Of a stretch of DNA of 64,000 nt, positions 43,651 to 53,204 are shown piece after piece. Where the stretch lies: assembly GCF_001021555.1 (NCBI RefSeq), contig NZ_LDCP01000001.1:434001-498000 (forward strand), given 5' to 3'. A program made the translations under genes and the position numbers. Position 1 is the first letter of the stretch, and each line of letters begins with the position of its first letter. Under the pieces are notes generated by a model, which saw only the letters and a program-made list of their open reading frames with translations, made no database searches and was not told where the DNA came from. The DNA comes from Aurantiacibacter marinus. GTDB lineage: Bacteria > Pseudomonadota > Alphaproteobacteria > Sphingomonadales > Sphingomonadaceae.

Positions 43651-44961
43651 TCAACCCCGCCCGGTATCCCGCCCGGTCTCCCGTTCGATTTCCTTGTGGC
43701 CGATATCGCGGCGGCAGAAACCGCTTGCGAAGTCCACCGCATCGACTGCCACATAGGCCGCATCGCGCGCTGCCCTTGTGTCCACGCCCAAAGCCGTGAC
43801 GTTCAGCACGCGCCCGCCATTTGCAGCAAGCGTTCCGTCGGCCTGCAATTTCGTGCCTGCGTGGAATACTTTTGTGTTGTCGCCTTGCGCAACGGCGGAA
43901 AGATCAATCGCTCCGCCTTTTTCGGGCGTTCCGGGATAGCCCCTGGCGGCCATCACAACAGTCAGTGCGGTCTGGTTGTCCCAGCGCGGCGCCGCCTGTT
44001 CGCCAAGCGTGCCATTGGCGCAGGCGAGCATATAATCCGCCAGATCGCTTTCCAGCCGCATCATCAGAACCTGGCATTCCGGATCGCCGAAGCGGGCATT
44101 GTATTCGACCAGCTTGGGGCCTTCGTTCGTCAGCATCAGGCCCGCATAAAGCACGCCGCAATAGGGCATGCCTTCGTCCTTCATCTGGCGGACGGTGGGT
44201 AAGACAATTCGCTCCATCGCTTCGGCCAGCAGTTCATCGTTCAGCACTCGGGCGGGGCTGTAGGCGCCCATGCCGCCGGTGTTGGGGCCGGTATCGCCTT
44301 CACCCACCCGTTTGTGATCCTGCGCCGTGCCGAAGGGGATGACATGTGTGCCGTCTGTCAGCGCGAACAGGCTAGCCTCCTCGCCGACCATGAATTCCTC
44401 AATCACAACTTCAGCGCCAGCATCGCCAAATGCGCCGCCGAACATGTCTTCCAATGCCTCCCGAGCGTGGTCTTCATTGTCGGCGATCACCACGCCCTTG
44501 CCGCCTGCCAGACCGTCTGCCTTGAGCACAAAGGGAGGTGCGAAAGTGGCGAGCGCCGACATTGCCTCTGCCAGCGTGGTGCAGCGCACATATGCGGCGG
44601 TGGGGATGCCTGCGCGGTCGCACAGCGCCTTGGTAAAGGCCTTGCTGCCTTCCAGTTGCGCCGCCTGCGCCGAGGGGCCGAACACGGCAAGGCCGGCATC
44701 GCGCAATGTGTCTGCCAGCCCGTCCACCAGCGGGGCTTCCGGCCCGATTACCACCAGGCCGATGTCGTTTTTCTTGCAGAAGGCGGTGACTTCGCCGTGC
44801 TTTGCCGCATCGACCGACACGATCTGCGCCACATCTTCCATTCCGGGATTGCCGGGGGATACATACAGCGTTCCGCTCTCGCTTTTGATCGCGTTCGATT
44901 GCGCCAGCTTCCAGCACAGGGCATGTTCGCGGCCGCCCGACCCCAGTACCAGGATATTCAT
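43651..44961 (-). CDS. purD: Phosphoribosylamine-glycine ligase
   Basis: Second step of purine synthesis, forming glycinamide ribonucleotide. The 436-residue ATP-grasp enzyme begins [15 protein letters not shown] and shows [80 protein letters not shown] and YNARFGDPE. The ATG (44961-44959) overlaps on the opposite strand the ATG of xseA, with its own GGAG 11 bases upstream, inside xseA. Confidence 0.96.
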   Translation of the reverse strand: MNILVLGSGGREHALCWKLAQSNAIKSESGTLYVSPGNPGMEDVAQIVSVDAAKHGEVTAFCKKNDIGLVVIGPEAPLVDGLADTLRDAGLAVFGPSAQAAQLEGSKAFTKALCDRAGIPTAAYVRCTTLAEAMSALATFAPPFVLKADGLAGGKGVVIADNEDHAREALEDMFGGAFGDAGAEVVIEEFMVGEEASLFALTDGTHVIPFGTAQDHKRVGEGDTGPNTGGMGAYSPARVLNDELLAEAMERIVLPTVRQMKDEGMPYCGVLYAGLMLTNEGPKLVEYNARFGDPECQVLMMRLESDLADYMLACANGTLGEQAAPRWDNQTALTVVMAARGYPGTPEKGGAIDLSAVAQGDNTKVFHAGTKLQADGTLAANGGRVLNVTALGVDTRAARDAAYVAVDAVDFASGFCRRDIGHKEIERETGRDTGRG

Positions 44962-46417
44962 GGCCAACAATTCTCCATTCGATGATGCCAATGCCGGCGA
45001 CAGCAACAGCGGATTGGTAGCGTCCAGCCGCGATGGCGACAATTCCGCTCCGCTCTCCATTACCGAAGTTTCGCTGGCTCTCAAGCGCACGGTGGAAGAC
45101 CGGTTCGGCTTTGTGCGCCTGCGGGGGGAGCTTTCGGGCGTGAAACGCGCGGCTTCCGGCCATCTGTATATGAGCCTTAAGGATGAAAAGAGCGTGCTCG
45201 ATGCGGTGATGTGGCGCGGGCAGGCGGGGCGGCTGGCGTTCCAGCCTGAGGACGGGCTGGAAGTGGTCGCGAGCGGCAAGCTGACGACCTATCCCGGCCG
45301 CTCCAAATACCAGATCGTGGTCGAACAGATGGAAATCGCGGGCGAAGGCGCGCTGCTCGCTCTGCTGGAAAAGAACCGCAAGCGCTTCGAGGCGGAGGGA
45401 TTGTTCGGCAATATTCGCCGTCTGCCGTTCGCCCCGAAGGTAATCGGCGTGGTGACATCGCCCACTGGCGCAGTCATTCGCGATATCCTGCACAGGCTGG
45501 AAGACCGCTTTCCCACCCATGTCATCGTGTGGCCGGTGTTGGTGCAGGGGCAGGGCGCAGCGGAGCAGGTGGCGGCGGCTGTGCGCGGGTTTGGCGCGCT
45601 GGAGGCTGGCGGGGAAGTTCCGCGGCCAGATTTGCTGATCGTGGCGCGCGGCGGCGGCTCTATTGAAGATCTGTGGGCCTTCAACGAGGAGGCTGTGGTG
45701 CGCGCCGTGGCCGAATCGCCCATTCCGGTGATCAGCGCCGTGGGGCATGAGACGGACACGACCCTGTGCGATTTTGCCGCTGACAAGCGCGCGCCGACCC
45801 CCACGGCTGCGGCGGAAATGGCCGTGCCGGTGCGGCGGGAGCTTGCCGCCACGCTGGATGATTTCGCCGTGCGCCAGCGCAAGGTGGTGATGCGGCCCGT
45901 CGATCTGGGGCGCGAACGGCTGGAGGCGCGCGTCGGCCGCTTGCCGAGCGCAGAACAGCTGTTGCAGCCGCATACGCAGCGGCTGGACGATCTGGGTGGA
46001 CGTTTGCGGCAAGGCCTGGTGGACCGCGCAGCCAAGGGGCGTGAACGGCTTGCCGATTTGCGGCTTTCCCCCGCCATCCTGCGCGGCAGTTTGCGCGACG
46101 CGAAGCAGCGCCTCGGCGCGGCGCGGCTGGACCCGGCACTTATTGCCCGGCCCATCGCAGAGCAGCGCAAACGGCTTGATGCACTGTGGCGGCTGGCGGA
46201 GCAATTGCATCCCGAAAAGCCGCTCTCGCGCGGCTATGCCATGGTGCTGGACCCCCAGGGCAAGGCGGTGACAAGTGCGGTGACGGCAGGCAGGCAGCCT
46301 TCGCTGGGGATCAAATTTGCCGATGGTGCGATCACCGCCATTCCGGCAGGCGCGCCTCCCAAACGCCGCAAAAAGGCCGAAACGCCGCCGGAAAGCGGGC
46401 AACCGAAATTGCTTTGA
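44960..46417 (+). CDS. xseA: Exodeoxyribonuclease VII large subunit
   Basis: Single-strand DNA exonuclease large subunit. It has [40 protein letters not shown] (OB-fold), [64 protein letters not shown] (catalytic core), and [14 protein letters not shown] at the C-terminus. 485 residues is normal. The ATG at 44960 has AGGA five bases upstream and shares two bases with the divergent purD start. The small subunit xseB is not in this window. Confidence 0.95.
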   Translation: MANNSPFDDANAGDSNSGLVASSRDGDNSAPLSITEVSLALKRTVEDRFGFVRLRGELSGVKRAASGHLYMSLKDEKSVLDAVMWRGQAGRLAFQPEDGLEVVASGKLTTYPGRSKYQIVVEQMEIAGEGALLALLEKNRKRFEAEGLFGNIRRLPFAPKVIGVVTSPTGAVIRDILHRLEDRFPTHVIVWPVLVQGQGAAEQVAAAVRGFGALEAGGEVPRPDLLIVARGGGSIEDLWAFNEEAVVRAVAESPIPVISAVGHETDTTLCDFAADKRAPTPTAAAEMAVPVRRELAATLDDFAVRQRKVVMRPVDLGRERLEARVGRLPSAEQLLQPHTQRLDDLGGRLRQGLVDRAAKGRERLADLRLSPAILRGSLRDAKQRLGAARLDPALIARPIAEQRKRLDALWRLAEQLHPEKPLSRGYAMVLDPQGKAVTSAVTAGRQPSLGIKFADGAITAIPAGAPPKRRKKAETPPESGQPKLL

Positions 46418-46443
46418 CCGCCTGTACATCCTAGATAGAGCCT

Positions 46444-46647
46444 ATGTTGATGAACTCCTCAGAAAACGCAGCCACGCTGCTTTACGGCCCAAACGGCTTT
46501 CGCGTGATAAAGCCGGGTCACTTCGTGATCTGCGCAGCGAGCGGCGTGCCCGTGCCTCTGGAAGAGCTGCGCTATTGGAGCGTGGACCTGCAAGAGCCCT
46601 ATGCCAGTGCAGAACTTTCGACCCAGCGTGTGCTCCAAGAACAATGA
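46444..46647 (+). CDS. DUF2093 family protein
   Basis: A 67-residue protein matching the alphaproteobacterial DUF2093 family. It has LLYGPNGFRVIKPGHFVICAASGVPVPLEELRYWSVDLQEPYA, the pattern K-P-G-x-x-V-x-C-A-x-x-G and L-x-Y-W-S-V of the family. Function unknown. It lies 26 bases after xseA, a common neighbour, and its stop overlaps the next start. Confidence 0.85.
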   Translation: MLMNSSENAATLLYGPNGFRVIKPGHFVICAASGVPVPLEELRYWSVDLQEPYASAELSTQRVLQEQ

Positions 46648-47603
46648 TTGCGATACGTTGCGCCGTCATGGCGGGAATGGCTGCAATGCTGGCAGGCTGC
46701 ACAGTTGTGCCACCTGCCAATACGCCTACTAACACGGCGGCCAATGTGTCCGGTAACGCATCGTCGGGGACTGCTGCCGTGGTGCAACCTATTGCCACAT
46801 CCCCATCCCCATCCACACCCGCCCCGGCACCCACGCCTACTGGCATTGCAACCTTCCTCTACGATGGTGAATTAACCCAAGGCGGCTGGATTCGCGGGCA
46901 GGCACCTGGTGGCACCGTTTCCGCGCGGCTTGGCGATCAAGCTGTCGAACTGGATAGCGACGGGCGCTTCTTCGCCGCCTTCGACCGTGATGCAGGGGCG
47001 ACCACAGAACTCACCGCGACCCTTCGCGACGGACGCACCGTGCGCAGCCCGATTGCAGTTTCCCCGCGAGATTGGGAGCTTGAGCGCGTCGATGTCGCTT
47101 TGCGGCCCAGCGGCAGCAGTGCCGCCTTTGCCGCGCGCCGCGCGCCGGAACTGGACGCCATCTGGGATGCGCGCACAGCCAATTCACCGGCAACCGGCTG
47201 GCAGGACAATTTCATCTGGCCGGTCACGGGGCGAATTTCCGGCCGGTTTGGCTCGCAGCGTATTTATCGCGGTGAACCGGGCAGCTATCATTCCGGCCTC
47301 GACATTGCGCGGTCCACGGGCACGCCATTCGTCGCCCCGGCATCGGGCATCGTGACACTTGCCACGCAGTCGCCCTTCAGCATTGAGGGATATCTGCTGA
47401 TCATTGATCACGGGCAGGGCCTGAACAGCGCTTTCCTTCACCTTTCGCGCATTGATGTCCGCGAAGGGGACCGCGTTGTCCAAGGCCAGACGCTGGGCGC
47501 AATCGGTTCGTCAGGACGTGCGACGGGTGCGCATTTGCACTGGAGCATAAAGTGGCACCTTGCGCGCCTTGATCCGCTGCTTTTCGTCGGTCCGATGCCA
47601 TGA
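46644..47603 (+). CDS. M23-family peptidoglycan endopeptidase, lipoprotein
   Basis: A 319-residue lipoprotein (lipobox MLAGCTV) with a Thr/Ser/Pro-rich linker (residues 25-60). The C-terminal LytM domain has FGSQRIYRGEPGSYHSGLDIA (zinc-binding H-x3-D), VDPASGIV-like PASGIVTLA, DHGQGLNSAFLHLSRIDVREGD and TGAHLHWSIK (HLH zinc motif). All four LytM zinc residues appear present, so it may be an active endopeptidase rather than an EnvC-like activator. Start ATG 46644 overlaps the DUF2093 stop. Confidence 0.88.
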   Translation: MIAIRCAVMAGMAAMLAGCTVVPPANTPTNTAANVSGNASSGTAAVVQPIATSPSPSTPAPAPTPTGIATFLYDGELTQGGWIRGQAPGGTVSARLGDQAVELDSDGRFFAAFDRDAGATTELTATLRDGRTVRSPIAVSPRDWELERVDVALRPSGSSAAFAARRAPELDAIWDARTANSPATGWQDNFIWPVTGRISGRFGSQRIYRGEPGSYHSGLDIARSTGTPFVAPASGIVTLATQSPFSIEGYLLIIDHGQGLNSAFLHLSRIDVREGDRVVQGQTLGAIGSSGRATGAHLHWSIKWHLARLDPLLFVGPMP

Positions 47604-47628
47604 CTGTGCCCACGACGTAACCGGCTGG

Positions 47629-48642
47629 ATGGCCAGATCTCGCAACTTTCCGGCATCGCGCAAACGTCGGATAGCCGCGGCGGCGGCGCTGGCGATCATG
47701 CTGGCGCCGGGCACATTCTTGCGCACGGCCATTCCCGTCCAGCGGACGAATGCACTGTATGCCGCCAGCGTTGAAGACCTGCCCGATCTGGTTGGAGCAA
47801 ACGGCTTTACGCGCGAAGGCGTTTGGCATCTGACGAGCCCGAATATCGACTTTGGCGGCTTTTCTGCTCTGCTCGTACTGGAAGGGGCGGGGCGATTGCG
47901 CAGTTTTTCCGACCGCGGAAGCAGCATGACTTTTGTCCCGCCTGACGATGCGCGGGATAGCGATGTGCGCTTTGGAAATGTCTGGAATCGCGGGCGACTG
48001 AGCAAGGACGTGCCCGATATCGAGGCGGCGACCCGTGATCCTGCGACAGGCGATTACTGGGTGGCGTTTGAAAACGGCAATTCGGTGATCCGTTATTCGC
48101 GGAGCAGTGCTTTCCTGGCGCTGCGGGAGCCGCCTGAATGGAGCGACTGGGCCGCGAATTCCGGCGCGGAAGCCATGGAACGCTTGCCCGACGGACGCTT
48201 CCTGGTCCTTCCCGAAAGCAGCCGCCAAGGCCTGCTTCATCCGGGTGATCCCACGTTGGACACAGAAGCCATGCGCTTCTCCGTCGCCTTGCCGGGAGAT
48301 TTCGCTCCAACCGATCTTTCTGCTTTGCCGGATGGCCGGGTACTTGTGCTGCTGCGGCGCGTGGCTGTGGGATGGCCGCCTTTTACAGCCGCCCTGGGCA
48401 TAGCCGATCCGCGCAGCCTTGACGAAGGCGGAGTGCTCGATGTCGATCTGGTGCTTGAACTCGCATCGCTGGTGCCGCGCGAGAACTATGAAGGGCTGGC
48501 AGTAGAGCAGCGACCAGACGGCGCATACACCGTATGGCTCATCGCCGACGACAATCTTGCATCCTTCCAGCGCACCTTGCTGGTGAAGCTGGGGTGGGAT
48601 GGCGCTGCCCCAAGCGCGCACGAAAAAGCGCGCGAGGAATAG
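47629..48642 (+). CDS. Phytase-type esterase-like secreted protein
   Basis: A 337-residue protein with a twin-arginine-like or basic signal (KRRIAAAAALAIMLAPG). The rest resembles the esterase-like activity of phytase family (PF13449): GFSALLVLEGAGRLRSFSDRG, TRDPATGDYWVAFENGNSVIRYS, EAMERLPDGRFLVLPE, TDLSALPDGRVLVLLRR and YEGLAVEQRPDGAYTVWLIADDN. It is probably a beta-propeller. Substrate unknown. It follows the M23 gene by 25 bases. Confidence 0.8.
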   Translation: MARSRNFPASRKRRIAAAAALAIMLAPGTFLRTAIPVQRTNALYAASVEDLPDLVGANGFTREGVWHLTSPNIDFGGFSALLVLEGAGRLRSFSDRGSSMTFVPPDDARDSDVRFGNVWNRGRLSKDVPDIEAATRDPATGDYWVAFENGNSVIRYSRSSAFLALREPPEWSDWAANSGAEAMERLPDGRFLVLPESSRQGLLHPGDPTLDTEAMRFSVALPGDFAPTDLSALPDGRVLVLLRRVAVGWPPFTAALGIADPRSLDEGGVLDVDLVLELASLVPRENYEGLAVEQRPDGAYTVWLIADDNLASFQRTLLVKLGWDGAAPSAHEKAREE

Positions 48643-48684
48643 CCCCGCGCGCCTTTGAAATTCCGGTTTGACGCTGAAAAAGCG

Positions 48685-48987
48685 TTAGGCTGCTGCGGCT
48701 TCCGAAGTTTTGGCAGCTTTCTTCAGCTCACGCTTCACCCGAACGGCGCGCGTCGAAAGCTTTTCGTCCTTGGTCTTCAGCAGCCAATTGTCGAGACCGC
48801 CATTGTGCTCGACAGAGCGCAGGCCCTGTGTGCACACGCGGAACTTGAAGCTGCGGTCGAGCTTTTCGCTCAGCAGCGTGACGTTCTGCAAATTGGGCAG
48901 GAACACCCGCTTGGTCTTGTTGTTGGCATGGCTGACATTGTTGCCGACCTGGCGGCCCTTGCCTGTAAGTTCGCAGATGCGCGACAT
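48685..48987 (-). CDS. rpmB: 50S ribosomal protein L28
   Basis: A 100-residue large-subunit protein. It begins [32 protein letters not shown], with the family's [23 protein letters not shown]. The C-terminal Lys/Ala-rich tail is typical of alphaproteobacteria. It is convergent with the esterase gene. Confidence 0.96.
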   Translation of the reverse strand: MSRICELTGKGRQVGNNVSHANNKTKRVFLPNLQNVTLLSEKLDRSFKFRVCTQGLRSVEHNGGLDNWLLKTKDEKLSTRAVRVKRELKKAAKTSEAAAA

Positions 48988-49096
48988 GGCGTGTTCTCTC
49001 GTTCGAAACGGTTAAGTTGAATCAGCGTGTAGCTGGGAAAGGCGTGCGCATAGAGGGGGGCTGGAGATTCGTCAAGCAAACAGGTAGCGCGTGGCA

Positions 49097-49552
49097 ATGA
49101 CCCGTTGGCCTCTTCCCGAACCCATGCGCCGCGCGCTGGAGCTGGCGCAAGTTGCTGCCGCTGCGGGAGAAGTGCCCGTTGGTGCGGTCGTGGTCAAGGA
49201 CGGTGTGATCGTTGCGGAGGGACATAATCTTACCCGCACGGATAATGATCCGACCGCCCATGCCGAGGTGGTGGCGATTCGCCGCGCTGCTGCGGCGCTG
49301 GGCGATGAACGCCTGACCGGCTGCGATTTGTACGTGACGCTGGAGCCTTGCGCGATGTGTGCCGGCGCCATCAGCCACGCGCGAATCGGGCGGCTGTATT
49401 ACGGCGCGAGTGACCCGAAAGGCGGCGCAGTTGAGTTTGGCGCGAGGGTGTTTGCGCAAGCGCAATGCCTGCATGTGCCCGAAGTGTATTCAGGCATCGG
49501 CGAGGGCGAAGCAGGCGAATTGCTGCGCGGGTTTTTTGTGGAACGGCGTTAA
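49097..49552 (+). CDS. tadA: tRNA-specific adenosine deaminase TadA
   Basis: Deaminates A34 to inosine in tRNA-Arg(ACG). It is a cytidine-deaminase fold with AGEVPVGAVVV, PTAHAEVVAI (catalytic HAE) and TLEPCAMCAGAISHARIGRLYYGASDPKGGAVE (zinc PCxxC). An AGGTAG lies about ten bases before ATG 49097; a GTG at 49091 would add two residues. Its stop is shared with the opposing gene as a palindromic TTAA. Confidence 0.94.
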   Translation: MTRWPLPEPMRRALELAQVAAAAGEVPVGAVVVKDGVIVAEGHNLTRTDNDPTAHAEVVAIRRAAAALGDERLTGCDLYVTLEPCAMCAGAISHARIGRLYYGASDPKGGAVEFGARVFAQAQCLHVPEVYSGIGEGEAGELLRGFFVERR

Positions 49553-50133
49553 TCCTCCGCCGGCCCATCACACCCTTCTCGTCCGTAAGCTTCACTGTAA
49601 GGCCTGTCCCAGCAACGCTCGAAATTGCGCAGTACGTTTATGTTTGGCGGCCATGACATCTCTTGCGTGCTGCCATCGGGCATTGTGAACATGAGGCTTT
49701 CGGGCGCGGGTACCAGCATTTGAGCTGCGATGGCCTGTTCCAGCCTCTCCCGATCCTGGCGCAGAAAGGCGATTGTGCCATCGACATAGTTGTTCCAGCC
49801 AAAATCGGCGTCGTCATCCGGTGACTTATACGTCAACCCGAACAGCCCAATGGCCTGTTCCGTGTCGCCAACCATCGCGCGCATCTGGCCTTCGTGCCAA
49901 TACAGTATAGCATTGTGATCGCGTTTTTCGTGCCGCCATTCGCGGATCAGTTCTGCCGCCTCGCTTTCGCAGCCACGCATGGCGAGCGGTCGCCATCCAC
50001 CATCCAGGTCTTGGTCGAATGCCTGACGGTCAAGCGCGAGCATGGCTTCAAGATCGTAAGTACAATCCGGTGCTGGGGCTGGGTCTTCGGCCTGCAGCAG
50101 GGGCGCTGCGGCGATGAGAAGGTACAGGAGCAT
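49549..50133 (-). CDS. Secreted hypothetical protein, TPR-like
   Basis: A 194-residue protein with a short signal (MLLYLLIAAAPLLQA). The mature part has TPR-like helical spacing (residues 60-130, with AILYWHEGQMRAMVGDTEQAIGLF) and cysteines at about positions 24, 54, 174 and 189. Function unknown. It may be exported. Convergent with tadA, sharing a stop palindrome. Confidence 0.65.
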   Translation of the reverse strand: MLLYLLIAAAPLLQAEDPAPAPDCTYDLEAMLALDRQAFDQDLDGGWRPLAMRGCESEAAELIREWRHEKRDHNAILYWHEGQMRAMVGDTEQAIGLFGLTYKSPDDDADFGWNNYVDGTIAFLRQDRERLEQAIAAQMLVPAPESLMFTMPDGSTQEMSWPPNINVLRNFERCWDRPYSEAYGREGCDGPAED

Positions 50134-50176
50134 ATGAAGATCATGCCATGCAGGGGGGATGGGTCAAGCTGGCAAG

Positions 50177-50890
50177 CTACATCCCCCGCCAGATCCGCAC
50201 GTCCTCATCATCATCCGGCCCGAACCGCCGTGCGTCGCAGGCGACCGGCATGAAGTCCGCGCCGTAACAGAGGCGCATTTCGCGCAGCCAGCCGCGGTCG
50301 TTCACCACCAGGCCGACATCCTCGGCGTCCCAATAGGGATTGGCATCGGCGAAAACCTCTCGCACATCGCCAGCGGTCAGGCCGGTGCGGCGGGAGACGC
50401 GGTCAAAATCGGGCCAACGCAGGCTGTTCCACAGGATTTGCGTGATGCGCAGATATGCACCCGCGTCACTTGTCATGCAGCTGCCGTGTTTGGCCCATTG
50501 GCGTGCGACCAGCCGGGTATCGGGGGACATGCACAGTGCGCCGCGCATCTCGCTTTGGGTGGGCGTATCGCGCGCGGGGCACCATTGCGGATAGCGTCCG
50601 CCAGGTCCCTCAGGCCAAAGGCCGTGAACGATGAAAGCAAAGCGCCCTTCGCGTCCCGAACATTGCCGGGCATGGCGCGCCTCGTCATCGCGGAAGCGGC
50701 AGAATTCCGGGCTCCAGCTGAGGGCAAGTGTATATCCGGTGACGCGTGTCTGGCGTACCGGACCATCGGGCTGGATGCCGGGCACGGCCACAGGGCTTTG
50801 CGGAAGACGGCATTGATACGCCTGCGCCTGCGCTGCTGCGGGCACCAGCCCCAATGCCAACGCCAGAGCGGACGCGAACCTGCGCCGCAT
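50177..50890 (-). CDS. Ribonuclease T2 family protein
   Basis: Secreted RNase of 237 residues. A signal peptide (residues 1-22) precedes a domain with CAS-I FIVHGLWPEG and CAS-II ARQWAKHGSCMT, the two catalytic histidine motifs of T2 RNases. Cysteines in the expected number support disulfides. GTG/ATG choice: ATG 50890 is preceded by AGGAG but very close (2 bases); an upstream in-frame ATG at 50923 is an alternative. It follows the four-TM gene by 13 bases. Confidence 0.87.
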   Translation of the reverse strand: MRRRFASALALALGLVPAAAQAQAYQCRLPQSPVAVPGIQPDGPVRQTRVTGYTLALSWSPEFCRFRDDEARHARQCSGREGRFAFIVHGLWPEGPGGRYPQWCPARDTPTQSEMRGALCMSPDTRLVARQWAKHGSCMTSDAGAYLRITQILWNSLRWPDFDRVSRRTGLTAGDVREVFADANPYWDAEDVGLVVNDRGWLREMRLCYGADFMPVACDARRFGPDDDEDVRIWRGM

Positions 50891-50903
50891 CACTCCTGCC
50901 CCT

Positions 50904-51311
50904 TCATTCGCTGCGCGCAGCAAACCATTCTGACGTATCGGCGCGGAACAGGAAAAAGACCGAGATCGCCTTCAGCAGCACACTGATAAGATCCGTGATG
51001 CTGACATTTGCCCCTTGGGTAATACCCATCAATCGGGTTGCCACTGAAATCAGGACGACCACCAGAAGGATCCATCTAACAAACCCGATCCGCATCCGGG
51101 AGGCAAGAAACCACAGCAGCATGTTGAAGGCCAGAATCAGACCCAATGTGACAAGCATGACAGTGCCCGCCTGATCCTGCAGTCCGGCCGTACTCAATTC
51201 GACTGCCGCGGCGTCCATCTGCACATCGTAATTCAGCAGCGAACTGGCCAGACCGATGGCGATGGCCGCCAGATAAAAGATATCGAATTTGCGTATTGAA
51301 TCAGGCCGCAT
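50904..51311 (-). CDS. Predicted four-helix membrane protein, unknown
   Basis: A 135-residue protein with hydrophobic segments near residues 12-30, 49-68, 76-97 and 105-124. ATG 51311 has GAGAGG nine bases upstream and is preferred over ATG 51329. No family recognised. Same strand as the RNase T2 gene. Confidence 0.65.
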   Translation of the reverse strand: MRPDSIRKFDIFYLAAIAIGLASSLLNYDVQMDAAAVELSTAGLQDQAGTVMLVTLGLILAFNMLLWFLASRMRIGFVRWILLVVVLISVATRLMGITQGANVSITDLISVLLKAISVFFLFRADTSEWFAARSE

Positions 51312-51353
51312 GGGTTGTGTCCTCTCCATCGATGGTTCGCAAATGGCAGAAGC

Positions 51354-52217
51354 CTAAAGCGGCGTAAAGTCGAGGCCTATGTCTGCTGCCGGTGCGCTTT
51401 GGGTTAGCCGGCCGACAGAGACGAAATTTACACCCGTTGCGGCCTTGGCCTTGATCGTATCCAGATTGATGCCGCCGCTTGCCTCGGTTGGCACCCGGCC
51501 CGCTACAAGTGCCACCGCTTCGCGCAGTGTTTCAGGCGGCATATTGTCCAGCAGCAGACGCGTGGCCCCAGCCGCCAGAGCAGGCTCTATCTGGTCGATC
51601 CGGTCCACTTCGCAGATGATCTGCTCAACCCCCGCATCGCGCGCGCGGCGCACGGCTTCACCGACGCTTCCGGCAACAAGGATGTGATTGTCCTTGATCA
51701 TGGCGGCATCCCACAATCCCATTCGGTGATTGCTCGCGCCGCCTTGGCGCACGGCGTATTTCTCCAGATGGCGCAGGCCGGGAATGGTCTTGCGCGTATC
51801 GAGCAGGGTGCAGTCAGGATTGTCCATCGCGGTCACATATTCGCGCACCATGGTGGCGATGCCGGAAAGATGCTGCACGGTATTGAGCGCGCAGCGTTCC
51901 GCCGTCAGCATGGCGCGGGCATTGCCCGACAGGCGCATAAGATCGGTGCCAGGCGCAACCTGCGCGCCTTCCTCCACCAATATCGTGATTTCCATGCCGG
52001 GATCGAGATGGCGGAAAAATGCCTCTGCAACAGGCAGGCCAGCCACAGTGATGGGATCGCGGCTGTCCATCACGCCGGAAAAGCGCGCACTGGCTGGGAT
52101 CACGCTTTCGGCGGTAACATCACGCCCACCGCCGGGGAGGGCAACGCCAAGATCCTCGGCAAGGGTTTCGCGGACAAATTGGGCAAGGTCGAAGCCGGGT
52201 AGGGTGAATTTGGTCAT
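51354..52217 (-). CDS. nadC: Nicotinate-nucleotide pyrophosphorylase (carboxylating)
   Basis: Converts quinolinate and PRPP to nicotinate mononucleotide in de novo NAD synthesis. The 287-residue protein has EDLGVALPGGGRDVT, LNTVQHLSGIATMVREYV, LLDTRKTIPGLRHLEKYAVRQGGASNHRMGLWDAAMIKDNHI and LLLDNMPPETLREAV, the family hallmarks. nadA and nadB are not in this window. ATG 52217 is the likely start; an upstream frame adds 20 residues from a region without features. Confidence 0.95.
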   Translation of the reverse strand: MTKFTLPGFDLAQFVRETLAEDLGVALPGGGRDVTAESVIPASARFSGVMDSRDPITVAGLPVAEAFFRHLDPGMEITILVEEGAQVAPGTDLMRLSGNARAMLTAERCALNTVQHLSGIATMVREYVTAMDNPDCTLLDTRKTIPGLRHLEKYAVRQGGASNHRMGLWDAAMIKDNHILVAGSVGEAVRRARDAGVEQIICEVDRIDQIEPALAAGATRLLLDNMPPETLREAVALVAGRVPTEASGGINLDTIKAKAATGVNFVSVGRLTQSAPAADIGLDFTPL

Positions 52218-52335
52218 GCGGGCTCCAAAGAAGGAAAGGCAATCGTTCAGCCTGCGGCGGTGCGTCGCAACCGACAAGGTCAGGATGAGCGGTGATTAGT
52301 GAACGGTCCCGCTTTGGACCGCAAGGCCGACTGGC

Positions 52336-52383
52336 CGCCCGGACCGGTCCGGAAGCGAAGCGGAGGGAGCAGCCGGAAGGACG
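52336..52383 (+). repeat. Dispersed 48-bp repeat, copy B
   Basis: 42 of 48 bases match 32286-32333 in the same orientation. It lies in the gap 52218-52412 between nadC and the LytTR gene, both on the minus strand, next to a G/C-rich stretch that may itself fold (GCGCGCCCGGACGGGCGTGC). Confidence 0.7.
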
Positions 52384-52412
52384 CGCGCCCGGACGGGCGT
52401 GCGCAAGACAAA

Positions 52413-53204
52413 CTAATGAACGAATCGCGCAACTACGTCCCGGTAACTGCGCGATACTTTTACCTCGGCGCCTGAATCCAGCACGAGGAAGCATTCACCA
52501 TTGGTGTGCGGTTTTACCTGCCGCACCTGATCGAGGTTCACGATGGTCGAGCGGTGGACGCGCTGGAAGTTCTTCGGATCAAGCCGCCGTTCCAGATCTT
52601 TCATCGTTTCGCGCAGGATCAGCGAATTGTCGCCGGTGTAAATGCACATGTAATCGCCTGCGGCTTCGATATGTTCGATCGTATCGACATCCACGCGGAA
52701 GATCTGCCCCCGATCCTTCACGTTGATCATCTTTTCGTAGCGGCTTGCGCTTTCTTCCTCGCCCATGTCCTCAAGGCTTTCGGGGCTGACTTCGGCCAGC
52801 ACGTCCTTCAGCTTTTCGGCTTCTTCGGAAGAGCGTTTTTCGGCGAGGCGCTGGCGCACACGTTCAATCGTGTCGGCCAGCTTGTCCTCATCCACCGGCT
52901 TCATCAGGTAGTTTACCGCATTTGCCTCGAATGCACGGATCGCGTGTTCCTGATAGGCAGTGACGAAGACGAACAACGGCGGATCGATTTCCATCACGCC
53001 TTTGACCACGGAAAACCCGTCAAAACCCGGCATCTGGATATCGAGGAACACGAGATCAGGCTTCAGCGTCTTGATCGCGCGGATCGCTTCTCGCCCATTC
53101 GCGCAGGTCTCGATCACTTCGATGTCCTGATGCGGTTCCAGGCGCAATTGCAGGCCCTGGATGGCGAGCTTCTCGTCGTCGACGAGGATTGTTCGGATGG
53201 TCAT
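52413..53204 (-). CDS. LytTR-family response regulator (second pair)
   Basis: 263-residue regulator with a receiver domain (TILVDDEKLAIQGLQLRL, phospho-Asp in LVFLDIQMPGFDGF, VTAYQEHAIRAFEANAVNYLMKPVDEDK), a coiled linker rich in Glu (residues 120-150), and a LytTR domain (IEHIEAAGDYMCIYTG, RVHRSTIVNLDQV, VSRSYRDVVARFV). Its ATG overlaps the kinase stop by four bases. It is the second such regulator in the window, distinct in sequence from 15308-16054. Confidence 0.92.
   Translation of the reverse strand: MTIRTILVDDEKLAIQGLQLRLEPHQDIEVIETCANGREAIRAIKTLKPDLVFLDIQMPGFDGFSVVKGVMEIDPPLFVFVTAYQEHAIRAFEANAVNYLMKPVDEDKLADTIERVRQRLAEKRSSEEAEKLKDVLAEVSPESLEDMGEEESASRYEKMINVKDRGQIFRVDVDTIEHIEAAGDYMCIYTGDNSLILRETMKDLERRLDPKNFQRVHRSTIVNLDQVRQVKPHTNGECFLVLDSGAEVKVSRSYRDVVARFVH

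Noticed and set aside
44474-46429. Long open frame (about 650 codons) on the minus strand opposite xseA
   Set aside because: It is opposite a gene with complete exonuclease VII motifs, contains no recognisable protein features and has Arg/His/Gln-rich sequence typical of GC-rich antisense frames.
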